A stretch of 64,000 bases of DNA from Prevotella sp. E2-28. Its GTDB lineage: Bacteria; Bacteroidota; Bacteroidia; Bacteroidales; Bacteroidaceae. The stretch is taken from the NCBI RefSeq assembly GCF_022024055.1, contig NZ_CP091788.1, positions 1,054,001 through 1,118,000 of the forward strand. Reading direction: 5' to 3'. Below the pieces are notes generated by a model. It did no database searches and had not been told where the DNA came from. It saw only the letters and a program-made list of their open reading frames with translations. Position numbers and translations under genes: made by a program. Each line of letters begins with the position of its first letter. Position 1 is the stretch's first letter. This document shows positions 45,152 through 57,250 of this stretch, piece after piece.

Positions 45152-48094
45152 ATGACACTAAAAGGCCTTTGTAAATATTACATAAGTTGCATCGCGCTGG
45201 AAAATAACACAACACTACGAGCATCGATGAAAGATGAGCAATCTTTCATCAATTTGTCTAGGCTGAATAATGATACTCTAAAGTTGCCTGCAATAGGAGC
45301 ATTCCTTCGTGGTAATCTTGATAAAGAGAAGGAGTTGCTTATTGGCTATCCCATATTGAAAGTCAAACACTTCCTTTCGCCGCTATTCATTATTCATATC
45401 ACATATAGCGATGGTACTCGAGGAATATCAAAAGGTTTTTCTATTGATGATGAACTGCTGATTAACAAAGACATCATAGACAAGTATTCAAAAAACGACA
45501 AGACGGAGAATATCTATGAACTTCGAGAATTGGAGTCAGAACTTGGTTTTACAGAAGGTCATGCTACTTTTAGCGATTTAGCAGATAAAGTGAGTCTGCT
45601 TAGAACTATTCGTTCTGATTGGGATTGGCTTGATGACTTGAATTTTGATGATCTAAAGAAAGGCCAACTTCAAATATCAGACCAAGACGGAATACTTAAT
45701 CGTGCGATAATCTTTGCGAAAGATCCTACACCATATACGGTAGGACTGAGTAATGAACTGGCAAATTTGGAGCAATATAGCGATCTAGACATTCGCCATT
45801 CTGTCTTATGGAAGTTTATTCATAAACAGTTTAATAGAAATGCTCCGTTTGAGAAAGATATTCTAGAAGTGCTACCTCTTAATGATGAGCAAGAGAAGGC
45901 TGTTCGTTCGGCCTTAAGTGCTGATGTGACATTGATAGCAGGTCCTCCAGGAACAGGGAAAACTCAGGTCGTCGCCAATCTTATTATCAATGCGGCAATT
46001 GCAGGTCAGAACGTACTGTTTACGAGTAAAAATAACAATGCAGTTGATGTTGTCGTAAAACGTATAAATTCTATCAATAAGGAATTGCCGTTGGTTCTTA
46101 GGTATGAGAAAAGTGCAAAGCAGTGTATTTCGGACTATGCACAATTATGGGAAAAGGCAAAACCTAAAGGCGAACCTTCTTTAAGCGCATTTGATGCATA
46201 CCGATATGTCTATTCAAGTTATGAATCGAAACGTTCTCAGAAGCAACAAATCGTAGAACGCAGGAATCAGCTTGATGACTTGGAACAGTCTGTATGTGCT
46301 GTAAGGGATAGGTGCGAACAATGGATTGGTGTATTGACAGAAAGTGAGGTCGATGAGGTAAGAAATGATTATGACGTTTTTATAGAACATCGTAACGCTT
46401 TGCTACATGGACCACAAAGACTGATTGATAAACTTTTCAAGAAACGTTGGGAACGTAAAATAGTGGCTGATAGTGAGAATGTAATATTGGCTATAAATTC
46501 TTTTCAGGAAAAACATCATCTGGGCCTTGAGGTTTCGCCTCAAATGACAGAGCGTGAATGGCTTGATTTTGATACGAAATTCAAATCTATTATGAATGAT
46601 ATGAAGCTCATCGCATCCTATAATGCCCAACTAACGGAATTATGTGATTCTGCTTCACTTGAGCAACTTGATGCAGCAATGATGGCTGAACATGTAGAGT
46701 TGCAGGCAAAAGCAAAAATCGCTTGGAATTCTTGGCTGAATCAGCATATAAGTACATTCAATCCCCAAAATAGAGGCGAACTGCATGATTATATCAGTTT
46801 CTTGGAGCATGACCATGTTGATAACTTTACTCCTGCATTGAAGACTTTGTTGCCAGTTAGTGCCATTACATCTTTAAGTGCTCGCAGGCGCATACCATTC
46901 AAGGAAGCCATTTACGACCTACTTATTATAGATGAGGCCAGTCAATGTGATATCGCCTCAATGGTTCCCTTGCTGATGAGAGCGAAACGTGTAGCGGTAA
47001 TTGGAGATAAACAGCAACTCAATCATATTTGTCTCCTCAGTAAACAGACAGATTTGTCTTTAATTCTTGCTAATGATGTTGAGGCCAGATGGTCGTATCG
47101 TGGCAGTTCAATATATGACCTTGCAGAAAGCATGACAGAAGCAGAAAACATTATCCAATTGCGTGATCATCATCGTAGTTTCCTAGATATTATTCAGTTT
47201 TCTAATCAGGAGTTCTATGACAATACACTTCGAATAGCAACAGATTATAGTCGTTTACAATCGCCCAACAATGGAAAACCCATTCTTGGAATACAATGGT
47301 TGAATGTCAAAGGTAAGACTATTCGTCCAGAGAATGGTGGTGCATATAATCTTCAAGAAGCAGAAGGTGTTATCCGTATTTTAAGACGTTTGGCTGTTGA
47401 ATTAGAATTTGAAGGTAGTATTGGTGTTACGACGCCATTTCATCTTCAGGCAGAAATGATAACCAAAGCTTTGGAGAGAGATGCAGAGTTGAGAAATCAT
47501 TTGGAACTGCACAACAAAATACTGATCGATACTGTGCATAAATTTCAGGGAGATGAACGCGATGTTATTATTTTCTCACCTGTTGTTTCTGAAGGAACAA
47601 AGTCGCAGAGTCTTATGTTCCTTAAATCTACAGGCAACCTGTTTAATGTGGCCATAACACGTGCGAGAGCTTTGCTTGTAACTGTTGGTGATAAACAGTA
47701 TTGTAAACAATGTGGTGTTAGCTATCTGGAACACTTTGCTGAGTATAGCTGCGGAAAAGACGCTCCTGTAGAATCATCAGAGTGGGAACACATGCTTCAG
47801 AATGCACTTTCTGATGCAGGCATCCCTGTAACCGCACAATATCATGTGGATAAATATTACCTGGACCTTGCTCTCTTTTATAAGGGTAAGAAACTCGACA
47901 TAGAGGTTGATGGAGCAATGTATCACCAAACATGGACAGGTGAACTCTGTTACAATGACCAACTGCGTAATCATGCTTTGATGCGAGAAGGTTGGGATGT
48001 CATCCGTTTTTGGGTTCAACAAGTACGAGACCAATTACCTTGGTGCATCAAGCAAATAAAAGATTGGATGGAATCTGTTGACAAAAAGAATTAA
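45152..48094 (+). CDS. SF1 helicase with C-terminal DUF559-like nuclease
   Basis: Large ATPase of the Upf1/DNA2-like (COG1112-type) helicase group, 980 aa. Walker A GPPGTGKT near residue 263, Walker B IDEASQCD near 593, then VIGDKQQLNH and the late motif TRARALLVT. The C-terminal about 110 residues have LDLALFYKGKKLDIEVDGAMYH and LMREGWDVIRFW, the pattern of DUF559/Vsr-type PD-(D/E)xK nucleases with the D and E-x-D acids present. Similar proteins occur as phage-defence effectors, e.g. Mokosh-type helicases, so a defence role is a reasonable inference. Met at 45152 is chosen; the frame also opens earlier inside fic. An IS element begins 50 bases after the stop. Confidence 0.85.
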   Translation: MTLKGLCKYYISCIALENNTTLRASMKDEQSFINLSRLNNDTLKLPAIGAFLRGNLDKEKELLIGYPILKVKHFLSPLFIIHITYSDGTRGISKGFSIDDELLINKDIIDKYSKNDKTENIYELRELESELGFTEGHATFSDLADKVSLLRTIRSDWDWLDDLNFDDLKKGQLQISDQDGILNRAIIFAKDPTPYTVGLSNELANLEQYSDLDIRHSVLWKFIHKQFNRNAPFEKDILEVLPLNDEQEKAVRSALSADVTLIAGPPGTGKTQVVANLIINAAIAGQNVLFTSKNNNAVDVVVKRINSINKELPLVLRYEKSAKQCISDYAQLWEKAKPKGEPSLSAFDAYRYVYSSYESKRSQKQQIVERRNQLDDLEQSVCAVRDRCEQWIGVLTESEVDEVRNDYDVFIEHRNALLHGPQRLIDKLFKKRWERKIVADSENVILAINSFQEKHHLGLEVSPQMTEREWLDFDTKFKSIMNDMKLIASYNAQLTELCDSASLEQLDAAMMAEHVELQAKAKIAWNSWLNQHISTFNPQNRGELHDYISFLEHDHVDNFTPALKTLLPVSAITSLSARRRIPFKEAIYDLLIIDEASQCDIASMVPLLMRAKRVAVIGDKQQLNHICLLSKQTDLSLILANDVEARWSYRGSSIYDLAESMTEAENIIQLRDHHRSFLDIIQFSNQEFYDNTLRIATDYSRLQSPNNGKPILGIQWLNVKGKTIRPENGGAYNLQEAEGVIRILRRLAVELEFEGSIGVTTPFHLQAEMITKALERDAELRNHLELHNKILIDTVHKFQGDERDVIIFSPVVSEGTKSQSLMFLKSTGNLFNVAITRARALLVTVGDKQYCKQCGVSYLEHFAEYSCGKDAPVESSEWEHMLQNALSDAGIPVTAQYHVDKYYLDLALFYKGKKLDIEVDGAMYHQTWTGELCYNDQLRNHALMREGWDVIRFWVQQVRDQLPWCIKQIKDWMESVDKKN

Positions 48095-48185
48095 CGCCAG
48101 AAAAGGCCTATAGTGGAAATCACGAAAAATCACGGGGACTGGTGTGAAGTGAACCCAGAAAGTTGGACACAACTGAAAGGTTCAA

Positions 48186-48722
48186 ATGAAAAAAGAATTT
48201 AGTTTAGAAGAAAAGATGTCCGCAATTGGTTTTGTGTTCCAAGGCGAGTCAGCCCGTTCCGTGTCCCGTAGACTCCACTTAGGCCATCATATTCTATATG
48301 AGTGGATAGAGAGTTACAAACTCCTTGGCATTGAAGGTCTAAAATTCAAGCGGAAAAAGAAAAAGAGGCTCTCATATGAAGAAAAATGCAAAATTGTTCG
48401 CGAATATCAAGAAAGTGAATTAACTTTGTTCCAGCTTTCAGCTAAATATCAATTGTCAAGCTCGATAATTGGCAATTGGGTTAAATTGGTTGAGCGAAAT
48501 GGATTTGAAGCACTGGAATCTCGACGATCCAGGCATCTCCAAACTGGTGAGCATATGATTAAACGACTACCCAAAGAAGAGTACGAGAAGGAGAATGAGC
48601 GCCTTCGCAAGGAGAACGAACGCTTAAGGCTGGAGAATCTCCTGCTAAAAAAAGTGAGAGCCTTAGTCGAGGAAAGAGAAGCTCGAAACAGAGCGATTGG
48701 GCATGGGCCATCGAAGAACTAA
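48186..48722 (+). CDS. IS3-family transposase OrfA
   Basis: DNA-binding half of the transposase (178 aa): two helix-turn-helix units (about 5-60 and 65-115, each with EEK...YQLSSSIIGNWVKL-type segments) and a coiled coil (KENERLRKENERLRLENLLL, a leucine-zipper-like stretch). Normally most product is made as OrfAB by frameshifting on the A7 run near codon 155. Confidence 0.88.
   Translation: MKKEFSLEEKMSAIGFVFQGESARSVSRRLHLGHHILYEWIESYKLLGIEGLKFKRKKKKRLSYEEKCKIVREYQESELTLFQLSAKYQLSSSIIGNWVKLVERNGFEALESRRSRHLQTGEHMIKRLPKEEYEKENERLRKENERLRLENLLLKKVRALVEEREARNRAIGHGPSKN
48647..48654 (+). promoter_or_regulatory. Programmed -1 frameshift site in the IS transposase
   Basis: A seven-A run (48647-48653) followed by G at the end of orfA fits an A-AAA-AAG slippery site. 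Slipping back one base joins orfA to the downstream frame, which runs without a stop into orfB and gives one fused transposase. Confidence 0.7.
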
Positions 48723-48769
48723 GGCGTAATGAGCATGCAGATTTAGCTGTCCTGCTGGAGCTCAAGAAG

Positions 48770-49558
48770 ATGGCGCGTAGTACATTCTATTATCACCTCA
48801 AGCATCACAAGAAGCAAGACAAGTACAAGGAAGTAAAAGATATGATATACATCATATTCCATAAGCATAAAGGACGTTACGGATACCGGCGTATAACGCT
48901 GGAACTCCGTAAAGATGGCAGTCTTATCAATCACAAGACAGTCAAGAAGCTTATGGACGAAATGGAACTGAAGAGCGAGGTGAGGAAGGTGAAATTTCAC
49001 TCCTATAAAGGAGAAGTTGGCAAGACTGCGCCTAATATCATAGACAGGGATTTTACAGCAGAAATACCTTATCAGAAGCTGGCAACAGACGTGACCCAGA
49101 TGACGATAGGCGGACGCAAGATTTACCTGTCACCTATACTTGACATGTGCGATGGTGAGATCCTTGCATATTCAATCACAGAGAAGCCAAACATGGAAAT
49201 GGTACTCGGTATGCTCAACCAGATGTACAGGCGTATAAAGCTGCCTGAGAGTGTCGTATTGCACTCTGACCAAGGATGGCACTACCAGCACGTAGCCTAC
49301 CAGAATAGTCTAAAGAAACATGGCATTATCCAAAGCATGTCTCGCAAGGGAAATTGTCTGGATAACGCCATGATGGAGAATTTCTTTGGTCTCATGAAGT
49401 CAGAACTACTGTATTCTGGGAAGTACACATCAGCAGACGCCTTCATCAAAGACCTGATAGATTATATAGAATACTATAATAACGAGAGAATAAAACTGAG
49501 GCTTAATGGCATGTCGCCCGTACAATACAGGAAGATGCTTACTGCTTCGATTGTTTAA
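48770..49558 (+). CDS. IS3-family transposase OrfB (catalytic)
   Basis: DDE integrase-type catalytic half (262 aa from the first Met). Acids are seen in LATDVTQM (D), VLHSDQGWHY (D) and CLDNAMMENFFG (E), with the expected spacing. The real product probably begins earlier through the -1 frameshift. Complete, so the element may be active. Confidence 0.9.
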   Translation: MARSTFYYHLKHHKKQDKYKEVKDMIYIIFHKHKGRYGYRRITLELRKDGSLINHKTVKKLMDEMELKSEVRKVKFHSYKGEVGKTAPNIIDRDFTAEIPYQKLATDVTQMTIGGRKIYLSPILDMCDGEILAYSITEKPNMEMVLGMLNQMYRRIKLPESVVLHSDQGWHYQHVAYQNSLKKHGIIQSMSRKGNCLDNAMMENFFGLMKSELLYSGKYTSADAFIKDLIDYIEYYNNERIKLRLNGMSPVQYRKMLTASIV

Positions 49559-49647
49559 CTGTCCAAACTTTGGGGTTCACTTCAAGACCAGTCCCCATGA
49601 TTCAAATTATGTTACAAAATAAAGTCGTTAACTATCAGTATTAAATA

Positions 49648-50250
49648 ATGATGAAAAAGTTTCTTTTACAATTCTGTTTCGTTTCCTTGGGATTTGTTAC
49701 GGTTAATTGCCAATCGAGGAGTACTACGTCAAAACCTACAGATGTTTCTGTAGGATTGGAATCAAACTCCTGTCCTATCTCATTAAATACGACTACAATT
49801 ACTTACAGCCACCATACGAATTCAGGAATCGCCATATATACAACCATTAAGATTTATGAAGACCATTTGGTATGGGAATATGATGAAGCTCGTAATGATT
49901 GTAGTCTCAAAGATTCCTGTAAATATAGCAGAGAAGAATTTAAAGAATTGATTACAAGTCTTTCGAATGTTCAATTCTCAGCGATTGATGCCCACGATTA
50001 TAGTGTTGGGGGATCAGGCTATGGATATTCTTTTGAATCAGCTTCTAATCAGTATTTCTATTATGACAGTTCGTATAAGTTATCAGGAAACTATAGCGAT
50101 GTTTCTTCTTTAATTCAACAATTCATCAAAGCACATAAGACTGATTGTGAGATGATTTTTGAAAAGTTGTCTAGAATGCCACATGAGCGAGGAAGTTTCG
50201 GAGAATTCAGAACTCTTCCAGAAGAATTAGAAAAGTACAGAGTAAATTGA
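49648..50250 (+). CDS. Hypothetical secreted protein or lipoprotein (200 aa)
   Basis: Not recognised. The N-terminus is a signal sequence (KKFLLQFCFVSLGFVTVNC); a Cys near residue 21 could be a lipobox but is not perfect. The mature part is rich in Ser, Thr and Tyr with IYTTIKIYEDHLVWEYDE. No enzyme motif is visible. It follows the IS and has no partner gene in the same direction; it converges with the ATPase gene, 29 bases apart. Met at 49651 is an alternative start. Confidence 0.55.
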   Translation: MMKKFLLQFCFVSLGFVTVNCQSRSTTSKPTDVSVGLESNSCPISLNTTTITYSHHTNSGIAIYTTIKIYEDHLVWEYDEARNDCSLKDSCKYSREEFKELITSLSNVQFSAIDAHDYSVGGSGYGYSFESASNQYFYYDSSYKLSGNYSDVSSLIQQFIKAHKTDCEMIFEKLSRMPHERGSFGEFRTLPEELEKYRVN

Positions 50251-50279
50251 AGATTCGGATAATAACAGACCGTCTCGCC

Positions 50280-51452
50280 CTAATAGGTCAATCCAAATTG
50301 CCAGAGAGGGATGATGTTGCCATAGCCTGTTTCGATATCGTCTTTTACTACATAGCCTTTGGGCGCATCTTGTATCTGCTTTTGCTTCTTACTCTTACCA
50401 CCTACCTCAAAGGTCTTGCCGTCTATTTCAAAGTCACTGATACGTGAACTGATGACATCGGTTGCTACTCGCATCTGATTGTAGAAGAAAGTCTCGCGAA
50501 TGTTGCCAATATCAGTACTCTCATGTCCAAGTACATAGGCCAGGTTTGTGTTGTCAAGATAAACTTTCTCTACCTTTCCTAAGCCACGTATGCCGCCAGT
50601 ATCGTCGCGCAATTGTCCTATCATGCCAGCCTGTTCCATGTAGAGGAAGTAGTCGGGCAGCACATTACGACTTACACCTATCACATTAGCCAAAGACTCC
50701 ATGACAGGTTTAAAGGGCACGCTCTGTGCTATAACGGCCAGCTGCTTCTTTAGTTTCCGGCCTGTAGAGGCATTCATATTAGCATATTGGGGAATGTCAA
50801 CCTCCATTGTTTGGTTGATAACTTGTCGCAAACGCATTTCATAGCCACCCTCACTTGCAAATGGGTAGTAGCCATTCTTCAGGTAGTCTTTGAAGAAAGG
50901 AAGAGGATGACTGATGGCATCTAGTTTTGCCTGATGTTCAAGAATTTCGTTGAGGGTATATACCGGTGCGGTTATGTTATGAAACAATGCTAGATATTCC
51001 CTGAATGAAAGTCCCTGCATGGTGTATATCAGAGTACGTCGGCTCAGGTCGGATGCTCCTTTTGTGATATCAAGTATGGACGATCCTGTAAATCCTACCT
51101 TCAAGTCTGGATGAGAGTCGTATATGAGTTTCAATTCTCGTGACCAATTCTCGTATTTATGAATCTCGTCAATGAAAATCTGCTCTCCACCATCTTTTAC
51201 AAACTCATCTATAGTGTCGATGAGGGTATGGGTTGAGAAATACAGATGGTCGGCAGCTACATATAGCATATGTCGCTTGTCTCTGTTATCCTTGATGTAT
51301 TGAAGAATCATCGTTGACTTTCCTACACCACGTGGGCCAACAAGTCCGAACATTCTGGACTCCCAACTCACTTGATTATACATATACCGATGGAATGTTG
51401 AAGTGGTTAACTTCAACTGAGTCTCCATGAATTCTATAAGCGAAATATCCAT
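50280..51452 (-). CDS. AAA ATPase of the AAA_14/DUF4143-like group
   Basis: ATP-binding protein of 390 aa from Met at 51452. Walker A GPRGVGKST near residue 40, Walker B IFIDEIHKYENW near 95, sensor Arg in SDLSRRT. The C-terminal part (FEVGGKSKKQ) resembles a PD-(D/E)xK-like fold. Such proteins are widespread in Bacteroidetes with no settled function. The frame opens at 51524, but that would place the start inside the promoter palindromes. Two identical-type palindromes overlap the promoter, suggesting self-regulation or a cognate repressor. Confidence 0.8.
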   Translation of the reverse strand: MDISLIEFMETQLKLTTSTFHRYMYNQVSWESRMFGLVGPRGVGKSTMILQYIKDNRDKRHMLYVAADHLYFSTHTLIDTIDEFVKDGGEQIFIDEIHKYENWSRELKLIYDSHPDLKVGFTGSSILDITKGASDLSRRTLIYTMQGLSFREYLALFHNITAPVYTLNEILEHQAKLDAISHPLPFFKDYLKNGYYPFASEGGYEMRLRQVINQTMEVDIPQYANMNASTGRKLKKQLAVIAQSVPFKPVMESLANVIGVSRNVLPDYFLYMEQAGMIGQLRDDTGGIRGLGKVEKVYLDNTNLAYVLGHESTDIGNIRETFFYNQMRVATDVISSRISDFEIDGKTFEVGGKSKKQKQIQDAPKGYVVKDDIETGYGNIIPLWQFGLTY

Positions 51453-51471
51453 AATCGTTATATTTTTGCTG

Positions 51472-51479
51472 CAAATATA
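51472..51479 (-). promoter_or_regulatory. -7 promoter element of the ATPase gene
   Basis: TATATTTG on the minus strand matches TAnnTTTG, 19 bases before the ATG at 51452. Confidence 0.5.
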
Positions 51480-51486
51480 GTAAATT

Positions 51487-51536
51487 TGCACTAAATAAGT
51501 GCATAAAATATAAGAAAAATGCACTAAAGGAGTGCA
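51487..51536. promoter_or_regulatory. Twin operator-like palindromes before the ATPase gene
   Basis: TGCACTAAATAAGTGCA (51487-51503) and TGCACTAAAGGAGTGCA (51520-51536) are each near-perfect palindromes (TGCACT-N5-AGTGCA), 33 bases apart, three helical turns. The first lies between the -7 element and the expected -33 position, so a bound dimer would block transcription. Confidence 0.7.
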
Positions 51537-51581
51537 AATTGATGTATTTTGGTGATTGCAATAAGCTTTTTTGAGGATTTT

Positions 51582-51681
51582 GAACTGTTATTCCTTATAA
51601 CCCTTGTATGTTCAGACGCAAAGGCTATAGAACTGATGCCTGAAAAAGCCTACTGAACAGGCAAGGAATACTTGATAGTTC
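51582..51681. repeat. Imperfect dyad with nested stems
   Basis: GAACT and ATTCCTT (51582-51596) pair with AAGGAAT (51663-51669) and AGTTC (51677-51681). Inside, AGGCT/AGCCT and TGCCTG/CAGGCA also pair. This may be a structured RNA or a decayed element; I cannot choose. Confidence 0.35.
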
Positions 51682-51735
51682 AACAAGAAGGCAATTTTTT
51701 TCTACAAAACATTAGGTAAACTCAAAAAAAATGAT

Positions 51736-51743
51736 TACCTTTG
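51736..51743 (+). promoter_or_regulatory. -7 promoter element of tRNA-Tyr
   Basis: TACCTTTG lies 19 bases before the tRNA 5' end. Confidence 0.5.
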
Positions 51744-51761
51744 CACTCGCTTTCAGAAAAC

Positions 51762-51844
51762 GGGTGTTTTCCAGAGTGGCCAAATGGGGCAGACTGTAAA
51801 TCTGCTGTCTTTCGACTTCGGTGGTTCGAATCCATCAGCACCCA
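51762..51844 (+). tRNA. tRNA-Tyr (anticodon GTA)
   Basis: 83 bases with a seven-pair acceptor stem (GGGTGTT with AGCACCC, one G-U), anticodon stem-loop GCAGA-CTGTAAA-TCTGC, a long class II variable arm as expected for bacterial tRNA-Tyr, a T arm with TTCGAAT and discriminator A. CCA is not encoded. Confidence 0.95.
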
Positions 51845-51883
51845 CTTCCAAAAATCTTATTTTTCCCCCTTTATTCTCCGTAT

Positions 51884-53155
51884 TCACCACAATACGGGCT
51901 CGTATTCCTGTGGCACGTGGGTGGTCTTGATACGCCACTCCTTAGGGTAGAGGTTGTTGGCACGATTACCAATGTTCTTTACCAAACCAAGGGGATGACC
52001 CATAAAGCAGACTTCTACAAGGCCGCGAGGGGTGTCGGGCGGAAGGACAATGGCTTCATGGCGCAGATAGGCCAGGGCCTGAGCGTAGGTAAGCTCTGCT
52101 TGGATGTCTGTTGTTTGGAGGTTGAGGTCTGATGTCATCGTCTTCAATTTATCCGTTTTCCCTCTTCCTGCATCCGTCTTGCTGTTTCCACCTTTGCGCA
52201 GCACGCACATAAAGAGGCCTTCGCTGCGAGTGATGCCAGGGATGAAACGATAGACGGGCTCGTTGAAGCCTTCGAGCAAGGAACCGGTGATATTCCATTC
52301 GGGCTTGGTCGCGATGGGGAGTACCTCGGCATCAAACTCAGAGAGTATCCAACGGATATTTTCCTCGTTCTCCTTTGTATTAAATGTACACGTACTATAT
52401 ATAAGGATGCCGCCTTCGTTGAGGCACTGCCAAGCATCACTTACTATTTCGCGTTGCAACTGCCAACATTTCTCTACGTTCTGCGGATTCCACTCCTTGA
52501 TGGTGGCCTCGTCTTTACGAAACATGCCTTCGCCAGAACAGGGCACATCGCAAAGAATCAGGTCGAACTTCATCTTCGACTTACGATAGTCCTTGGGGAA
52601 AAGATTGGTGACAAGATGATTCTCATAGCCCCACTTTGTTACGTTCTCCAACAGGATGCTGGCACGATTACGCATGGGCTCGTTGCTATAGAGCACGCAA
52701 TCAGCTGGCAGGGCTGAACGGAGTAGGGTGGACTTGCCACCAGGGGCTGCACAGAGGTCAAGACTCACCCCCAACCCCTCCCTGTGAGGGAGGGGAGTAG
52801 AAAGAAGTTGTTCTTGAGTGTAATTACTCCCCTCCATTTCAGGGAGGGGTCGGAGGAGGGTCTTTAGCACTTCATCCAGAAACATCGACGCGGCTTCCTG
52901 CACATAATAGCAGCCGGCATGAAAGAGGGGGTCGAAAGTGAAGTTGGGACGCTTGGCCAGATAGTAGGCGTTGCGGCACCAGGGCACGGGAACCGCATCT
53001 TCCATCTTCCATCTTTCATCTTCCATCTTGGAAGGGTTCAGGCGGATACTAACGGGCACATCTTCCTCGAACGAGTGCAGATAGCGCCCAAAGCGCTCTT
53101 CGCCCATTAACTCTTTCGTTGTATGTATAAATTCTTTTGGTAGTTGTATCATCAT
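51884..53155 (-). CDS. rsmF: RsmF/NOP2/Sun-type rRNA cytosine-5 methyltransferase with repeat inserts
   Basis: Methylates cytosine in rRNA using SAM. The SAM motif LDLCAAPGGKSTLL (133-146), the release Cys in DVPCSGEGMF (206) and the nucleophile Cys in YSTCTFN (256) are intact, with a C-terminal recognition domain. Two inserts interrupt the standard sequence: residues 43-54 (KMEDERWKMEDA, from a 7-base tandem repeat) and about 101-130 (from a quasi-palindromic repeat). Both keep the frame and lie between core elements, so activity is probably kept. The exact rRNA target is not known. The symbol is by similarity. Confidence 0.85.
   Translation of the reverse strand: MMIQLPKEFIHTTKELMGEERFGRYLHSFEEDVPVSIRLNPSKMEDERWKMEDAVPVPWCRNAYYLAKRPNFTFDPLFHAGCYYVQEAASMFLDEVLKTLLRPLPEMEGSNYTQEQLLSTPLPHREGLGVSLDLCAAPGGKSTLLRSALPADCVLYSNEPMRNRASILLENVTKWGYENHLVTNLFPKDYRKSKMKFDLILCDVPCSGEGMFRKDEATIKEWNPQNVEKCWQLQREIVSDAWQCLNEGGILIYSTCTFNTKENEENIRWILSEFDAEVLPIATKPEWNITGSLLEGFNEPVYRFIPGITRSEGLFMCVLRKGGNSKTDAGRGKTDKLKTMTSDLNLQTTDIQAELTYAQALAYLRHEAIVLPPDTPRGLVEVCFMGHPLGLVKNIGNRANNLYPKEWRIKTTHVPQEYEPVLW
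52762..52861. repeat. Quasi-palindromic ~100-base element, copy 1 (in the methyltransferase gene)
   Basis: Starts ACTCACCCCCAACCCCTCCC and contains GTGAGGGAGGGG, a spacer, CTCCCCTCC and AGGGAGGGG. Read on the minus strand it encodes PLPEMEGSNY, STPLPHREGLG and SLD in frame. The same element occurs at 59922 in another gene. Confidence 0.85.
52996..53030. repeat. Five-copy 7-base tandem repeat (CATCTTC type)
   Basis: Five 7-base units CATCTT(C/T/G) in the coding frame of the methyltransferase encode KMEDERWKMED on the minus strand. Confidence 0.85.
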
Positions 53156-53173
53156 TGTGCAAAAGTAGAAAAT

Positions 53174-53201
53174 AATTATGAATTATGAATTATGAATTAT
53201 G
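53174..53201. repeat. Four-copy AATTATG tandem repeat
   Basis: Four perfect 7-base units in the spacer between the methyltransferase start and the GH2 promoter; a run of T follows. Confidence 0.8.
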
Positions 53202-53211
53202 ATTTTTTTTG

Positions 53212-53219
53212 TAAATTTG
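53212..53219 (+). promoter_or_regulatory. -7 promoter element of the GH2 gene
   Basis: TAAATTTG lies 45 bases before the ATG at 53265. Confidence 0.5.
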
Positions 53220-53258
53220 CACGATTAAAAAAACCAGAACATCATAAATAAAACCTAA

Positions 53259-57241
<3,983 letters not shown>

Positions 57242-57250
57242 ATAAGCGCT

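Larger units (their letters stand above)
48145..49584 (+). mobile_element. Intact IS3-family (IS150-like) insertion sequence
   Basis: 1440 bases, ending in imperfect inverted repeats TGAAGTGAACCC at the left and GGGTTCACTTCA at the right, continuing into GTTGGAC/GTCCAAAC. It encodes orfA and orfB and a poly-A frameshift site, with an apparently complete DDE triad. It lies between the helicase gene and a small lipoprotein gene, without breaking either. Confidence 0.9.
48134..49596. repeat. Matching 10-base inverted flanks outside the IS ends
   Basis: GGGGACTGGT (48134-48143) and ACCAGTCCCC (49587-49596) are perfect inverse complements just outside the IS3 element, with AATCAC/ATGATT extending the similarity. 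They may be the split arms of a hairpin into which the element inserted, or extended terminal repeats. No target duplication is visible. Confidence 0.6.
51453..51761. other. Intergenic region between ATPase and tRNA-Tyr
   Basis: About 310 bases with no gene. It holds the ATPase promoter with twin palindromes, an imperfect dyad with nested short stems (51582-51681), and the tRNA promoter. Confidence 0.5.

Noticed and set aside
48144..49586. Target-site duplication flanking the IS
   Set aside because: The bases just outside the ends (G on the left, AG on the right) do not match, so no duplication can be claimed.
50247..50447. 66-codon frame overlapping the end of the small lipoprotein gene
   Set aside because: It lies mostly opposite the well-supported ATPase gene.
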